A stretch of 64,000 nucleotides of DNA from Gordionus sp. m RMFG-2023 (GCF_954871325.1 NC_088775.1:23289561-23353560); one strand, 5' to 3'; positions 47,300 to 60,117 are shown, counted from the first letter of the stretch. Notes: generated by a model not told the origin, from the letters alone. Program-made: numbers and translations.

Positions 47300-47479
47300 A
47301 TAAAAAATGAATATTACCATAAAGCTATTTTTTTACATATATTATAGTCTTTTAAAAATTTTTATAATCAAAATATTTAAATATTTATACATGATGATCT
47401 TATGTATTATATACTATACTTTCATTATAAGCAAAAAATATAAAAATTTAAAAGTAGGTTTTAACAACGTTGTTTCCAA

Positions 47480-48090
47480 ATAAAACTTTCTGCTATCCTT
47501 TTAAATGTAATTAGAAAGGGTTAGACATACTCAGCAAACTCATATTCATGTCAAACAATATATTATAATAATTCATTCATTGTGTTGTTATTAATAATTC
47601 ATCTAAAAAATAACTCTTTTACAAATACAATATTTTGATAATAGTAGTAGAGCATTAATAGTGTAAGTTATTCTTTAATTATAAATATACCATTATAATT
47701 AAAAAGGTGTATCAATAATGTGGAAATATCACCGCCAAAGGTGGAGAAAATATTTCAGGGGGTAGGTCTATAGGTTTTTGAGGAGGGTTTGCATCCATGA
47801 AAATCATGTCATCTAGATAGTGATGGGTAATTTTAATTATAAATCGTCAATTTAGTACTATATGTGCATTATTTGCTTTAAATTTGAAAAACTTTGTACA
47901 ATTTTAGCTTAATAAATACAATATGAGAAATAAAATCGTTCTTATCATTCAATTAATTCAAAACTGAATTAATGCCAAATAATTTAAACATGAATCTGGA
48001 GTCATTAAATTAAGCTCGTAACTGTTAAACTAAATAGATCATTGAATAAATATGAAATGGATTCGAAATAATATTATAAAGTGATTTATT
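47480..48090. other. gene-free DNA
   Basis: AT-rich spacer between the hAT and the third Gypsy fossil; nothing recognised. Confidence 0.4.
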
Positions 48091-48099
48091 TAATATAGT

Positions 48100-51000
48100 A
48101 AAATATATTTATATGTTTTTCTATTTTGTCTATTATAATAAATTGTAGCTTAAAAGCAAATTAACAAAATCAATTTATATTTATATTAATACATTACAGT
48201 TCTCCCCACTATAAATTGAATTCATCATAATTCTAGAGTTGTATTTCCATTATGTTCTGCAATGTCCAAATCCTCAGTCATTGTTATGGGTATTTCCTTA
48301 GCTTGTACATGAGCATCCCTCAGTTGGTAGGCATGCTTGTTTTTTACAATACCCTCAGACTCAACATCATACAATATCGCACTATTCCGTTGAACCACTG
48401 CCCCTTCATATCCCGCAGTTCTTTTTCTACCCAAACCTTTTGCTTCTCTTCAAATTCACGGGACTCAACGTTCCTATCTTTATAATATTTTTGTTTCCAT
48501 AACGCATTTTTAGTCCTTTCTCTCGTAGATAATTTCCATTGATCTAACCTGAGCGGCCTTCCAAACATCATTTCGTCAGGGGTGCCGGTAGTTGCATTTG
48601 GAGTATTTCGGTGAGTCATTAAAACATTCACTAAATTTAACTGGTCCGGAGTCCCACCTCTCCTTCCAGCATAGAAACGCGTCTTTATCATTCGTATATA
48701 ACGCTCAGCCAAACCATTCGATTTGGGGATATAAGGGGCCGATCTAAAATGTTTTATATTGTTTTTAAAAAGAAACGTTTTGAATTCAGATCCAGTAAAC
48801 TGAATACCGTTATCTGAGACAATGTAACGAGGTAAACCAAATCTAGCGAAATAATTACGCAGATTATTTATTACACTCGTCGAAATATATGTTAAAATTG
48901 CAAACCCATTTGGTGAAAGCGTATACGCAAATTAACCAATACTTTCCAGATGCGGGGCCTGTCAAATCAATTTATATTCGTTCCCAAGGTCGGGTAGGAA
49001 TGTTGCAATTGTATAACGGCACTTCTCTAACTCCCGGTCTTCCTTCCTGACAACTCTTGCAGCTTTTAACAAACTCTTCAACATCACGATCAAGATTAGT
49101 CCAAAAAACATAGTATCTACATAATGATTTCATCCCCACTATCCCAGGATATTCAAAACTCTTTCTTTAAATTATCGGGAATAATATTTCTATTATTATA
49201 AAATAATAATCCTTCTTCGAATGAAATATTATCTTTAATTAATATAAAAAAAATTTTAAATCTCCGAATAATTGTTTATATTATCAATATGCCCATGATT
49301 TCTAATTAATTTAATGATCTCTTTCAGATTGCTATCATTGATCGTTTTACTTGAACTTTACTTCGAGTGAACGATAAATCTTCTATTAAATTTATTTTTA
49401 CCTCTCTAATTTCATCTTCGAATTTTTTTAACTTCATTAATTTTTTCTCTCTCTACCCCCAAACGGGACAGAGCGTCGGCGCATCTGTTTTATTACCCGA
49501 ATTATCTCATAGTCGTAATTTAGAAGCTTCGTCGCCCACCGTATTAAACGGTTATTTGTTATTTTATTTAGGTCTCTTTTATCACCTAAGATATATTTTA
49601 AAGGTCTATGATCTGTAATCAAAATAAAAGGTGATGCTAACATGATCGCCGAAGCCTCCTGATCAATGGTGGCGTAATTCTTTTCAGCCGCCGAAAGTGT
49701 CTCGATGCGTAAGCAATCGGTTTCTCCTGGCCAGTAAGAAATCGGTGTGCAATAACAGCTCCTTGACCATCTTCGGAAGCGTTACAAGAAATCACGACAT
49801 GAATATAGGCTTAATAAAGAATTATTGTATCTTCTTTTGATAATTTTTTTTAACTCTATTAAATATTTCATTTTCTTTATCTGGCCAAAACCAACTCACA
49901 TTTTTACTCGTTAGTCGGTGTAAAAGTGCACAAATAGAATGTAAATTTTTTATAAACGATTCGTGGTAATTTACCATTCCCAGAAATGAACGTAATTCTT
50001 TAACATTAGACGGTGTTTTACAATTTTTTATAGCATTATTCTTATCTTCTGTCGGGTATTTCCGAATTCGTCAATAACATGACCCTGACTTTTCTCCAAT
50101 TTTAATTTAATCGGTCGTTGTTGTCTGTCCATCCTTATCAAATCTTCTTAATACTTCTTATAGATTAACTATATGATCCAAATTATTCTCACCTGCAATA
50201 ATTACATCGTCTAAAATACTCTAACCATAGGAATTCCCTTTAATAGGTTTTGCATAAAGCGTTGAAATATTATCGGACACTAGTCAACCCAAAAAGGATT
50301 CTTTGGTATCGGTAATAACCGGCATAAGTCGAAATTACTAAAAGCTCCCTACATTCTGGACTAACTCCGAATTGTAAAAATGCATCTCTTAAATCTATCG
50401 TTGAAACTATTTTACCACCCGCAATCCTATTTGTCAAGTTGACGAAAGTTGGTAGTAAATCGTTATCTATCGCTAAATATTTGTTGATTGTTAAACGAAA
50501 GTATCTGTATATCCGAACGGCACCGGATTTCTTAAATATTAACCGTTAACGTAGCCCAAGTAATTGGATTTATTGTTGAATTCACCTTCTCTATAACGCC
50601 TTCGTCTAAAAGTCTGTCCAACTCAGCTTCAACGGTTCGACGCAACGGAAATGGAATTCTTCTAGAAGGTAGCGCAATTGACACTGTGTTTGGTTGTATC
50701 TTGATGACGGCTTCCTGTAATTTTATTTGCTAATTTTTTTTTTTAAACTTGGAGAAATTTTGAAACAATAGTATATAAACTGGAATCTTTTATATTTATA
50801 TTATTAATTCGAACTTCTTCAGAAAGTTTTATATCAAATTCTCTAAGAAAGGGCATTCCAAAAATAAGGGAATTCTTAGACTACCCAAATAGGTAAAAAT
50901 TTTGAAATATTCTTTACTTCGACTTCCACTAAACATTTACCTAATACTTCGATCTTGATATGATTATATCCTACTAATTTATAAGCAGATGATAATGGTG

Positions 51001-51650
51001 GTATGCCTATGCGACTCCAGGTAGCCTCATCTATCACACTACAAGCAGCGCCAGTATCAAATTCCATAGTAAGCTGCAGCCCATTCATCTTCGCATCGAT
51101 TGTAGCTTTATTAGCAAAAGACAGGCGAGGTGTCTGTGGTAAAATCTTTTGTATAACATGCGTTCTACACTCTTTCGCTATGTGGTTTGTTTTTCCGCAC
51201 TTAAAGCATATTACTTTTTTTTGGCTGAAATTAGGTTTAATTGATTTATAATTATTATGGATGAATTTATTAGCATAATTATTATTATTATTATTGAATT
51301 TATTAACGTCATTATAATTATTCCTAAAATAAGTATTTTTGGAACCTTGAATAGGCTTATTTTTAATTATTTTATTAACTTCTGTCAGGGTTTCCTTCTT
51401 CAATGAAGACAGCGATAGCTAGACGCACAGTATCTTCAAAAGTAATATTTCCTTCAGCATATTTTGACCGAAGGTCTTTGTCCAGCTCAGGTAACCCTTC
51501 TCCTAAGATGAATATATCTCTTAGAGTTCATCAACCGGTGATTTAAAATTACATAGAGCAAATGCTTTTTAATATGATTGAAAGATCGATAATATTGACG
51601 CTGTGCCGTATCTTAATGACCTTCCTAACGAATTGAACTGTCCTTTTCAG
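48100..51650 (-). mobile_element. Ty3/Gypsy retrotransposon fossil
   Basis: Parts in minus order: gag end with a zinc knuckle (VICFKCGKTNHIAKEC) about 51620-51170, protease with EFDTGAACSVID about 51110-50880, reverse transcriptase about 50700-49950, RNase H about 49900-49440, and integrase with an ERYIRMIKTRF segment about 49100-48340, ending near 48225. No convincing LTR pair was found. The element is broken by many breaks. It is a different family from the two Gypsy copies at 9.9-19.6 kb and probably older. Confidence 0.8.
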
Positions 51651-52149
51651 GAATTAATTTATTTTACTTTTATTTTTCTTTAAACAAATTGACACCGAAA
51701 CTTTAATTAGTTTATTTATTTTTTTCTTAAACAAAAATTATATTTTTAACAAAATTATAAAAATTAAAATTACAATTTCAATAAAATTAAAAATTATTCC
51801 AAAAATTAAATAATAAAAAATTAAATTTTTTCAACAAAAAAAAATATTCTCGACTCACCATGAGTCTTCTCTTTCTTAAAACAAATAATTCCGCATATAT
51901 TATAATATTAATCCGCGCTAACAAAAATATAAAATCATTTTATGACAAAAAAAATAAACAACAACAATAATATTATGACAGTTTCAATGCCTCTTTTTAA
52001 AGTATAAAAAATATTGCGATATAAAAAAATATTCGAAAAATCTGTAAATATTTTTTCTAAATTGTCAAGTAAAATTGGGTAATTTAAGTTATCTAGGTTA
52101 TTAGGGAAGTAAAAATTTTTAATTTTAATTAAATTATCAGTGCCTATTA

Positions 52150-52376
52150 GTGTTGTCAATTAGTCGAGTTCTTTCGACTACTATTAGTCGTAGTCATGGA
52201 AATATAGTCGACTAAAACAACTAATATAGTCGACTAAAACGACTAACATAGTCGACTAAAATGACTAATTTAGTCGACTAAAACGACTAATTTAGTCGAC
52301 TAAAACGACTAATATAGTCGACTAAAACAACTAATTTAGTCGACTAAAACGACTAATTTAGTCGACTAAGTTGATT
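52150..52376 (+). repeat. hAT-type terminus with 22-bp tandem repeats
   Basis: TAGTGTTGTCAATTAGTCGAG starts the block. It is followed by about 7.7 contiguous copies of a 22-bp unit built on the palindrome TTAGTCGACTAA (variant units TTTAGTCGACTAAAACGACTAA without spacers). Long arrays of a short palindromic word next to a TAGTGTTG end are a known hAT subterminal design; such words are usually transposase-binding sites. Confidence 0.8.
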
Positions 52377-52384
52377 TTTTTAGT

Positions 52385-53260
52385 TAGCAGCATATATAGG
52401 TAAAGGTAAAAATATATATCGTAAACATATTAAGTTAAAATTTCAGTGAAGATGTACCATACAAAAGTGACAATTGTCATAATCGTTATTTTTGAACTTT
52501 TTTGAATTTTTTCAAAGCAAATAGGTAAAAATATATATTGTAAAGATGTTAAAATAAAATTTCAGTGAAGATGTACAATAGAAAGGTGACAATTGTCATA
52601 ATCGTTATTTTTGAACTTTTTTGAATTTTTTTAAAGTAAATAGGTAAAAATATATATTGTAAAGATATTAAAATAAAATTTCAGTGAAGATGTACCATAG
52701 AAAGGTGACAATTGTCATAATCGTTATTTTTGAACTTTTTTGAATTTTTTTAAAGTAAATAGGTAAAAATATATATTGTAAAGATGTTAAAATAAAATTT
52801 CAGTGAAGATGTACCATAGATAGGTGACAATTGTCATAATCGTTATTTGTGAACTTTTTTGAATTTTTTTAAAGTAAATAGGTAAAAATATATATTGTAA
52901 AGATGTTAAAATAAAATTTCAGTGAAGATGTACCATAGAAAGGTGACAATTGTCATAATCGTTATTTTTGGACTTTTTTGAATTTTTTTAAAGTAAATAG
53001 GTAAAAATATATATTGTAAAGATGTTAAAATAAAATTTCAGTGAAGATGTATCATAGAAAGGTGACAATTGTCATAATCGTTATTTTTAAACTTTTGTCA
53101 TAATCGTTATTTGTGAACTTTTTTGAATTTTTTTAAAGTAAATAGGTAAGAATATATATTGTATTGATGTTAAAATAAAACTTAAATGAATATGTACCAT
53201 AGAAGAATGATAATCATAATCGTTATTTAAAATATTTTCGAATTTTTAAATGTGCTAACG
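52385..53260. repeat. 119-bp tandem repeat array
   Basis: About seven units. The word ATAGGTAAAAATATATATTG recurs at 52521, 52640, 52759, 52878 and 52997, exactly 119 bp apart; the next unit starts 145 bp on because 26 bp (TCATAATCGTTATTTGTGAAC region) are duplicated. Middle units are almost identical while the outer ones are more diverged, as expected for unequal exchange. No coding sense. Confidence 0.92.
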
Positions 53261-53399
53261 GATCTTTGAAAAATTTTAACAATAGGAAGGCTAACAAACT
53301 TTTAACTTTTATTTTTCATTTAAAATTCATTAGATAAACATTAAAAAATATATGCTTATAAAAAAAATTTAAATACCAGATTATCGATAACTGTTTCGG

Positions 53400-53680
53400 A
53401 TGTTATCGTCGGAAAAATTAATGAGTTAATAAAAATACTTGTAGGATTTGATTGCAATTATCGGGTCGAAGCATTTCGTCCTATAATTGATAAAATTATA
53501 AACATCAGAACTGTTTTTTTTCGGCGAAAAGAGAACTTATTTTGGATGTGTAATATTTACTTCCTACATTTTGATGAAAAAAATAGTAAAGGTATTTCTG
53601 AAAAGGCCTTGGAAAAACTTACACAATTGGCAATATCATCATTTAAATCGAATATTTTTTAATGCTTACTAAATTATGAA
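53400..53680 (+). pseudogene. fragment of a DUF4371-type hAT
   Basis: Several stretches match the hAT at 61381-63488: ATTTCGTCCTAT, GGATGTGTAATATTTAC and especially TCTGAAAAGGCCTTGGAAAA followed by CACAATTGGCA. It is therefore a piece of the same or a sister family, without ends, lying between the tandem array and the Ac-like transposase gene. Confidence 0.6.
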
Positions 53681-54038
53681 ATTTTTAGTAAGGGTGAAAC
53701 TAAATTATTTATTTTTTATTAGATGCTTAAAAAATTTGAAGAATGGGCATATTTAAATTTATATGGGGGGCGAGCGTGGTTTAAATTTTTTTATATGGTC
53801 AGGGCAAGACGAAAAGTCTATAAAAATTATTTAAATTTTTATTTCACATTTTTTTACACATGATTAAATATCGCTTCAATAACTAAAAATTCTGCATTCT
53901 TTATGATAAAAAAAATTTAAAGGAAGACGCATTTAATTTAATTCAATTTATTAATAAATAAACGTACACATAATATAAAAATATTTTTATTAAAATACGC
54001 GGAAATATATATATTTAAAAAATGTTAATATAATATCA

Positions 54039-56187
54039 TTATAAAAGTTCTATGTCCCAGCAATCAATAGATAAACATTGCTTCAAAGTGATGGATGAAA
54101 GGCGGTTACGTTTTTTAGTCATGCCACCGCTTTGCTAAAGATTCTTTCGCGGCAACACTCGTAGTTTGCTGAGCCAAAAAGTCTCTGGCCATTAAAGACA
54201 AAGTTGGATATATTGAGCTGTTTTTTTGCCACCAATCGAGTACATTGGTTGTCGGACTAGCTACTTCCTCTTTTAAATATGTATCTATTTCATCTGTGGC
54301 ATGTTGTGGAATTTCATAATTAGCCCTAAATAATAAAGACAATATATATATAACTATGTAATCCTATTTACCTTCTAAGTTTATTATGTATATGCACAGA
54401 ATAAGGCATGGCTTCCATATCGGGCTCATTGTATTCGTACGCTGACGATCCTGACATTGTACTTTTATATTTAATATATAACGTTTCGAAATTTTTAAAA
54501 TAATCAGGATTATTTATAAATTTAGGCAAAAAAATTTTCTTTATTTTTGGGTCTAACAAACACGATATATAATTTGAAAGAGTATTTATGTGTTTCATAT
54601 ATATCTTTGATTTTTTTAAAATAACACTAGCAGCATTTTTTAATGTTTCGTTTTCATGATTTTCACTAACATCTTCTAGTGTTTTGACAATTTCATCTAT
54701 AAATAAAACTGCCGAACCAATTGTAGAATTTGTATCTGAGGATATTTCTTGAGTAATATTGAAGAATGGTTTAAAAAATATTTCAATATCTTTTAAAAAT
54801 TTGGCCTCTTCATTATTTATAATAATTTGATTATCAGGAAGGCTGCCTTTCTTGCCTAAATCATTTACCACATTAATATTCTTTAAATATAAAATTAAAT
54901 TTAAAAATGGTGTATGTTATTACTTTGTTAATTATGGAAATCATTAAGAATTTGGAATTCCATCTTGTGACGACATCAAGTGGTATACGAGTCCCATCTG
55001 ATAATTCCATATATTCCTTCATAAATTTGGGGGAATTATGCAACTTTTTAACGAATTTTTTTTTTCCAATTTTTCATTCAGATATTCATTCCTGAGCTCA
55101 CTATTATATTTAATATATGAGCCAGGCATCTAATGCTATATAGAGAATAACCGTATTTATCTATATAAAATTTTGTCATAATAGACACAGAGGAGAGGAA
55201 ATTTTTTGCATTATCGATAGTAATGGACATTATTTTTTCTTGTATGCCAAAAGATTGGAGAGAGGATAAAAGATTATTTGATATTTCCTCGCCCGTATGT
55301 GGATGAGGTAAATCTATTAGATCAAGTAGGAAATTGACAAATTTCCAATTTTTGTCAATATAATGTATTGTTATAGAACAATAAGATATTGAGTTTATTC
55401 CGGTCCATATGTCCGTTGTAAGGCAGATTTTACTATTGACCTGTTTAAGGTCTTTAATAATTTTATTTTTAGATTTTTTATATAAATCTTTAACATAGCA
55501 GGCAGCCGTTTTCCTGCACCATATTCTCTCATTTTTAAATATAAAAAAGAAAATATCTCTGAAATATGGAGATTCTATTTTATTAAATGAGATGTTACAT
55601 TTTATAATATATCTCATAATTAATTTATTCAATTTCGTATTTTCATGAGATACTAAATTTCTTATCCCCACTAATGAATGTCTTTTTTTGTTTTTGTTTT
55701 CCATTTTTAAATGCGAATGTGATTTAGAAATGTGCCTTTTTAAATTTGCTAAAAATATATTATAATCGTATATTAAATTTTAATAATACATACTTGAGGC
55801 TGTATTTAAACTATAATGTGTATTGCAGTATATACATTTTCGGCGAGATTTTGTCGGAGTCATCTTGAATACATTAGAAATATTTAACTTACTAGATGTA
55901 GATATATCTGAAATCTGTGATAAGTCACATATAATAGCATCTTGGCTAGTCAAAGGCTCTATCTATATATTATTTATACATAAAAAATATATTTTATCAT
56001 TTGTGATTTATTGTTATTATAAAAAAAAGGATATATTATATTATATATTTTTAAATTGTTAAAATTTTATACTATCGAAATATATTACATCTGAATCTGT
56101 GTCAAACCCACGAATATTGATTCCTTCATTGTTTATGATTTCATAATTATTTTCTACTGCAATGTGAAAACTATCGGCCTTTTGATT
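54039..56187 (-). pseudogene. Ac-like hAT transposase gene with small introns
   Basis: Minus-strand pieces follow hAT order: an N-terminal exon 56187-56089; 55962-55794 with the start of a BED finger (CIYCNTHYSLNTAS); 55748 onward with its His half (NLKRHISKSHSH); LTTDIWTG and ITIDNAKNF near 55420-55200; TRWNS near 54990; a long helical part 54871-54368; and the C-terminus LDWWQKNSSIYPTL to about 54115, with KKRNRLSSITLK running to TAA at 54039. Canonical introns join exons in phase at 56088-55963 (126 bp), 55793-55749 (45 bp) and near 54363-54318 (46 bp); another is likely near 54925-54880. About four frameshifts break it (two near 55080, one at an A10 run; two near 54115), so this copy is dead but little decayed. 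Confidence 0.75.
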
Positions 56188-56358
56188 CTATAAAATATTA
56201 TGTATAGTTAATGTTGTTAATGTACTTATTGAGTTAATTTTTGGGCGAATAATCGACCCAAAATGACGTAAGAATTGATGCATACTTATAATGGATCGAG
56301 ATCGATAGAATTAAAGATTCAAGTAAGAATTGAATAAATAGATTAGAAAAATGAGTAT

Positions 56359-56460
56359 GACCATGGTCCACAATTTATTTCAAATGAATTTATTAAATGG
56401 TGTAAAAACAAAAACGTAAAACATTTAAAAAATACACAGTATCATCCAAGGAAATTTTAA
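56359..56460 (+). mobile_element. retroelement integrase fragment, fossil
   Basis: A short frame encodes DHGPQFISNEFIKWCKNKN and then TQYHP, the core of a Gypsy-type integrase around its second acidic residue. About 100 bp only, with no other part nearby; broken and of unknown age. Confidence 0.6.
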
Positions 56461-56689
56461 GTATTTTTATATCAATGAACTCAGAATTAAAATCACAATC
56501 CAAAAAATCTAAGCATTTTTGGATAGAGAATTTAATTCTTAGTTCAATGATATAAAAATAATTAAAATTACGTTTAAAATGTGACGGGTAAATTCTCTCT
56601 TTATTTCAATAGTTGCTGATATAATATGTTATCAAAAGTTTATAGCAAATAATAAATTTTTTTATATGGTAAAATTAATAAAGGTAAAA

Positions 56690-59604
56690 AAATATAAAAA
56701 TATAATTTGCGAAAGAGGGTAAGGGATAAAAGAATAGAAACTAGGAAAGAGAAGGGAGAGAGAGAGCATAGACATAGGAGATTATTCAATGGAAGAGATG
56801 AAACTTAGGTAGTTAGAGCGAATGATGGCGGTAGCAAGTCTTTGTCGTAAGAAAAGGGACTCTTTAGGCTGATCGGTTTTTTCCCGAATCCGTTTGCCTA
56901 ATTCTTTAAAAAAACTTAGAGCTTTGCTACCGAAGGTGGTAAGAGTAGAGCAGGCGATAGGTATGAATAAGAAAGAGGGGTCTATGGAACTATATTTGAT
57001 AGTTTTACGAGTTTCTGCTAGAGCGAGGGCATCGACGTTGTGGTTGGATGGTGCATTTGGGTCAATGCAGGTGAAGTCCCAGACTAGTATCTGGCCCCTT
57101 GACCAAGGAATCAAGGACATTCCATCAGGACGTTTTCCGTCGGATCTAAAGATGCCGGTCGGTTCAAGTCTTGATGGAATTCCTGCGGATTTGAGAGCGC
57201 GCAATATGATGTCATTGCAATTGGTGTGCCGTGGAAAACGGCCTCGGCAAAAGCGGCAATGGAGGCAATGTCTGCCCTTGCGATCGACGCTGGTTTCGCA
57301 ATGTTTGCATTGGTACGGTAGAACAATTTCGCAATTGAGCCGTAATCCAATGGCAAATCTTAGCTCGTCAGCGGTCAGCAACAAGTCGAGTTTGTTGGAG
57401 GGTATAGTTTCCAGAAACTCGTAACCCGATCCTTGGTTTAATTGGTGAAAGACTGTGAGATCGTCGTCATGAAGGCTCGATTTTAGGTAAGCGACGGAGC
57501 CTTCGTTGAGTGGAGTATCCCAGTCTCTCTGTAAACAGGAGGAGGGTCGAGGAGTGTTTGGGACAACGGAATTGTCCCAAATGGTCTGGGCTTCAGCTAA
57601 TAATGGGTCAGGAAAGTGAGAAAGCTGGCTAATGTGTGAGTCAGATGAGAGGCGGGAGGCGATGAATCCACTGATGGAAAGAGTTAGAGGTGAGCGTAAG
57701 CCGATGCCCCCGAGCTTGCATGGAAGTGATGCTTGTAGTCATGAATTATGGTTGAAGCGAAGATTAAGGATCTCTTCGGCAAGAGATTTGACGGAAGTTT
57801 CAAATGATTTTAGTGAGTCGGGAAATTTAAAGATTGAGGTGGATCGAAGAGCGTAAAGAATTTTAGGAATGTAGTAAAAGTTTTTGAGGAGAAAAAAAGC
57901 TTGATGGCGAGGGAGAAATTTAGAGATGTTTATGAAATGAAGTAAGCTAGATGATGCGTTAGTGAAGAAGTGATTAATGGATTGCAAGCCACCGACAGGT
58001 GAGCCGAGATGAGTGAGGGATGATAGCTCGGTTGTAAGGAAGTTATGGGTGAATGGGATGGAACAATGAAGTGGACAGATCTCGGTTTTTTGTTCGTTAA
58101 GTGAAAGTCCAATTGCGGCGGAATGTGTATTAATGATGGCGAGGGCCTTGGCGACCTCGTGAGGGGAGCCGCAGAATATTCCGTCGTCGATATACCAAGT
58201 GTGGAGTGGAAGATTGCAGTTGGTAGAAATGTTTTTGACCATTTCGTTGATTCCAATGCAGAAAAGTATCGAGCCTAGAGGATCGCCTTGATGGATCCCT
58301 TCAGATGATGAAAGTAAGTAGTTGTTGAATTGGAGATGAGATGGCTTGGAATAGCAGGAGTGGAAAAATTGGGAGAAGGTGGGAAATGAATGGTATATTT
58401 GTGGAAGAAAGTGGGAACGGCGGATGGAGTTGAAGGCGTTAGAGAAATCAATTTTGACGAGGATTTCGTCACTAGGGTTGGTTTGGAGATGGATGCGAGT
58501 AGCGTGTGTGGCTATTTCGCAACCGCCCTGGATGCCAATACCGAGTTGATGGGGTGCTAAAATTAAGGCTGCGTTGTCCTTAATTTTGGAAGCTATAAGT
58601 TTAGCAACGAGACGACGGAATACGGTCCCGATTGCTATCGGTCGGATGTCCTTGTTCGGCTTTTCGAGTGCGATTAATTTAGCGCCGAACAGGAGTGGCC
58701 TGATGGATTCGGGAACAGGTCCATGCGCTATTTTGTTGCAGAATGTTGTTAGATTCTGTAAAATAGGGACCTGGCTGACTATGAGGAGGGATGTAAGGTC
58801 CTAGAGGAAGATGGGGCGAAGCCCATCGTACCCGGGCGAGGAGTCGTGATGAAAGGATAGGATACTTTTGCGCACCTCGACGGGGGTAAAATTAGTGGGA
58901 AATATGTTGGGCGGAGGAGGAGGATGTATGAGGTCACCTCCAGAAGGGTGCTTAAGTTTAAGTTTGTTGTAGCTCTCCTCATTACTGGTTGCAATTGAGT
59001 CGTCAGATGCTAGTAAGCGGAGAGCAGATTTGATGTTTAGATTGTTTATTTTATTAGAAATTATCTTAGCCTTTAATTGGAGGCTGGAAAGTTTTTTAGA
59101 ATTATGAGGAGAAAAAGTGGATGTGAGGGTGAGGGGGTGTATGGTTGCGTCTTTAATTTGTTGGGTTAAAGATTTGTGAATCTCAGGATTGGGAGGTTGG
59201 AGAGTCGTGAAAGAAAATGAAAAGAGTTTGAGCTAATGATCTAGAGAGGAAAAGTTATTTAATAGTGAATGAAGACAGGTAGAGAGAGCTTTGGCTACTT
59301 GTATTTTAGAGCCTTTGGGAATTCTAGAAATAATGGGAGGTTTGTCGGATTTTAGAAAGTTAATGATGTCGACGTGAGTGGTAGGTGGGAGGGAAATGAA
59401 TGTGTCTGATGTGGTTGGTATGTGGGCGTTATTGGATGAGGTGGAAGTATAACTGTGAGTAGAAAAAATGGAGAGGGGATTTTGGAAGGGAGGGGAAGGA
59501 CGCTTTTCAGACTCAGGACAAGCAATGCCTTTGGATTTGTGCTTGGTGAAAAGGCCGGATTTGGTGATTTTTATGTTTTTGGAACACGTGGGGCAGCGCT
59601 CCAT
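56690..59604 (-). mobile_element. non-LTR retrotransposon with restriction-like endonuclease (RLE), nearly intact frame
   Basis: One minus-strand reading frame of 941 codons (59604-56782) with no frameshift and only three stops. N-terminus: a finger-like motif (ERCPTCSKNI then a His and Cys); proline-rich linker (HPPPPPNIFP). Reverse transcriptase: DSSPGYDGLRP (58830), IRPIAIGTVFRRLVAK, VKIDFSNAFNSIRR (58450), IHQGDPLGSILF (58290), WYIDDG (58190). C-terminus: CKHCETSVDRKGRHCLHCRF with PRHTNCND, then the endonuclease KRPDGMSLIP...LVWDFT. This order fits the single-ORF, site-selective RLE clades (R2, NeSL, HERO relatives); the clade is not resolved. A pyrimidine-rich 3' tail follows the stop. 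GC content is higher than in the surroundings. Confidence 0.85.
56782..59604 (-). pseudogene. RLE-LINE polyprotein, interrupted by three in-frame stops
   Basis: Stops lie at 59235-59233 (TAG), 58803-58801 (TAG) and 57741-57739 (TGA), all in one frame. The start ATG at 59604 is followed at once by the Cys-rich finger as in related animal elements. Both the PD...D endonuclease signature and the reverse transcriptase YIDD box (Ile in place of the usual Ala) are intact. The product would be a DNA-nicking reverse transcriptase acting at its target site. Lack of frameshifts over 2.8 kb suggests recent insertion. Confidence 0.8.
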
Positions 59605-60117
59605 TGTGTGACTAAAGGAGAGGCTATGAATTGAGTAAAAGAACTTATCAGTGAGAGAAATGTCAAATTATTTTGTACAATGAATGCAGATGTGATGGAG
59701 AGTAAGGAGAAATGATCTATAGAGAATAATGAGATTGTAAAAACAAGATTTTTCCATATGGAAGGAGATGGGCATAAGAATTTTAGGGAATAGTTGGTAT
59801 GTGATGTTGATTATTTGTTTTGTGAAATATAATGGTTAGGGAAAATAAAGGTTAAAAGACTGAGGAATATATATTTTTAAAGAAAAGAAATTATAGTTGG
59901 GTGTATTTTTAGGTATGAGTAAATTTAAAGATGTATAAAGGGATTTGAGTTTTCAAGTGTAAAAGAAAAATGTTAAAAAAGAATTGAGTAAAATTAAAGA
60001 TGTATAGGAAGATTTGAATTTTGGAGTGTTGAAGAAAAAAAAAAAATTTTTGAAAAAGTTTTAAAAAAGAGGAAAAAATTACAATAAAGAAGTGTTAAAA
60101 AGAAAATAATAATTTAT

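Larger units (their letters stand above)
45845..47472 (+). mobile_element. hAT, family B copy 2, with a nested insertion
   Basis: The left end CAAAGATGTTAAAGTAGC is followed by the GTAGCGCGCTA-type words of the copy at 4152-5399; the right end is TTAACAACGTTG. The flanks do not match, so the target duplication is lost or an end is off. A BED-leader fragment lies at 46148-46385, a middle piece (GTTILCRQALM) near 46600, and the dimerisation domain at 47170-47299. A 368-bp element is inserted between the last two. Confidence 0.7.

Noticed and set aside
51935-52159. Minus-strand 74-codon frame with a hydrophobic end, as an envelope remnant
   Set aside because: No family motif, very AT-rich composition, and no link to the neighbouring Gypsy pol; likely chance.
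52197-52376. 22-bp palindromic repeats as a CRISPR-like array
   Set aside because: The units are contiguous with no spacers, and they follow a hAT-type end in an animal genome.
56894-57424. Plus-strand 176-codon frame as a gene
   Set aside because: It is the antisense of the RLE-LINE endonuclease region, which has clear motifs on the minus strand.
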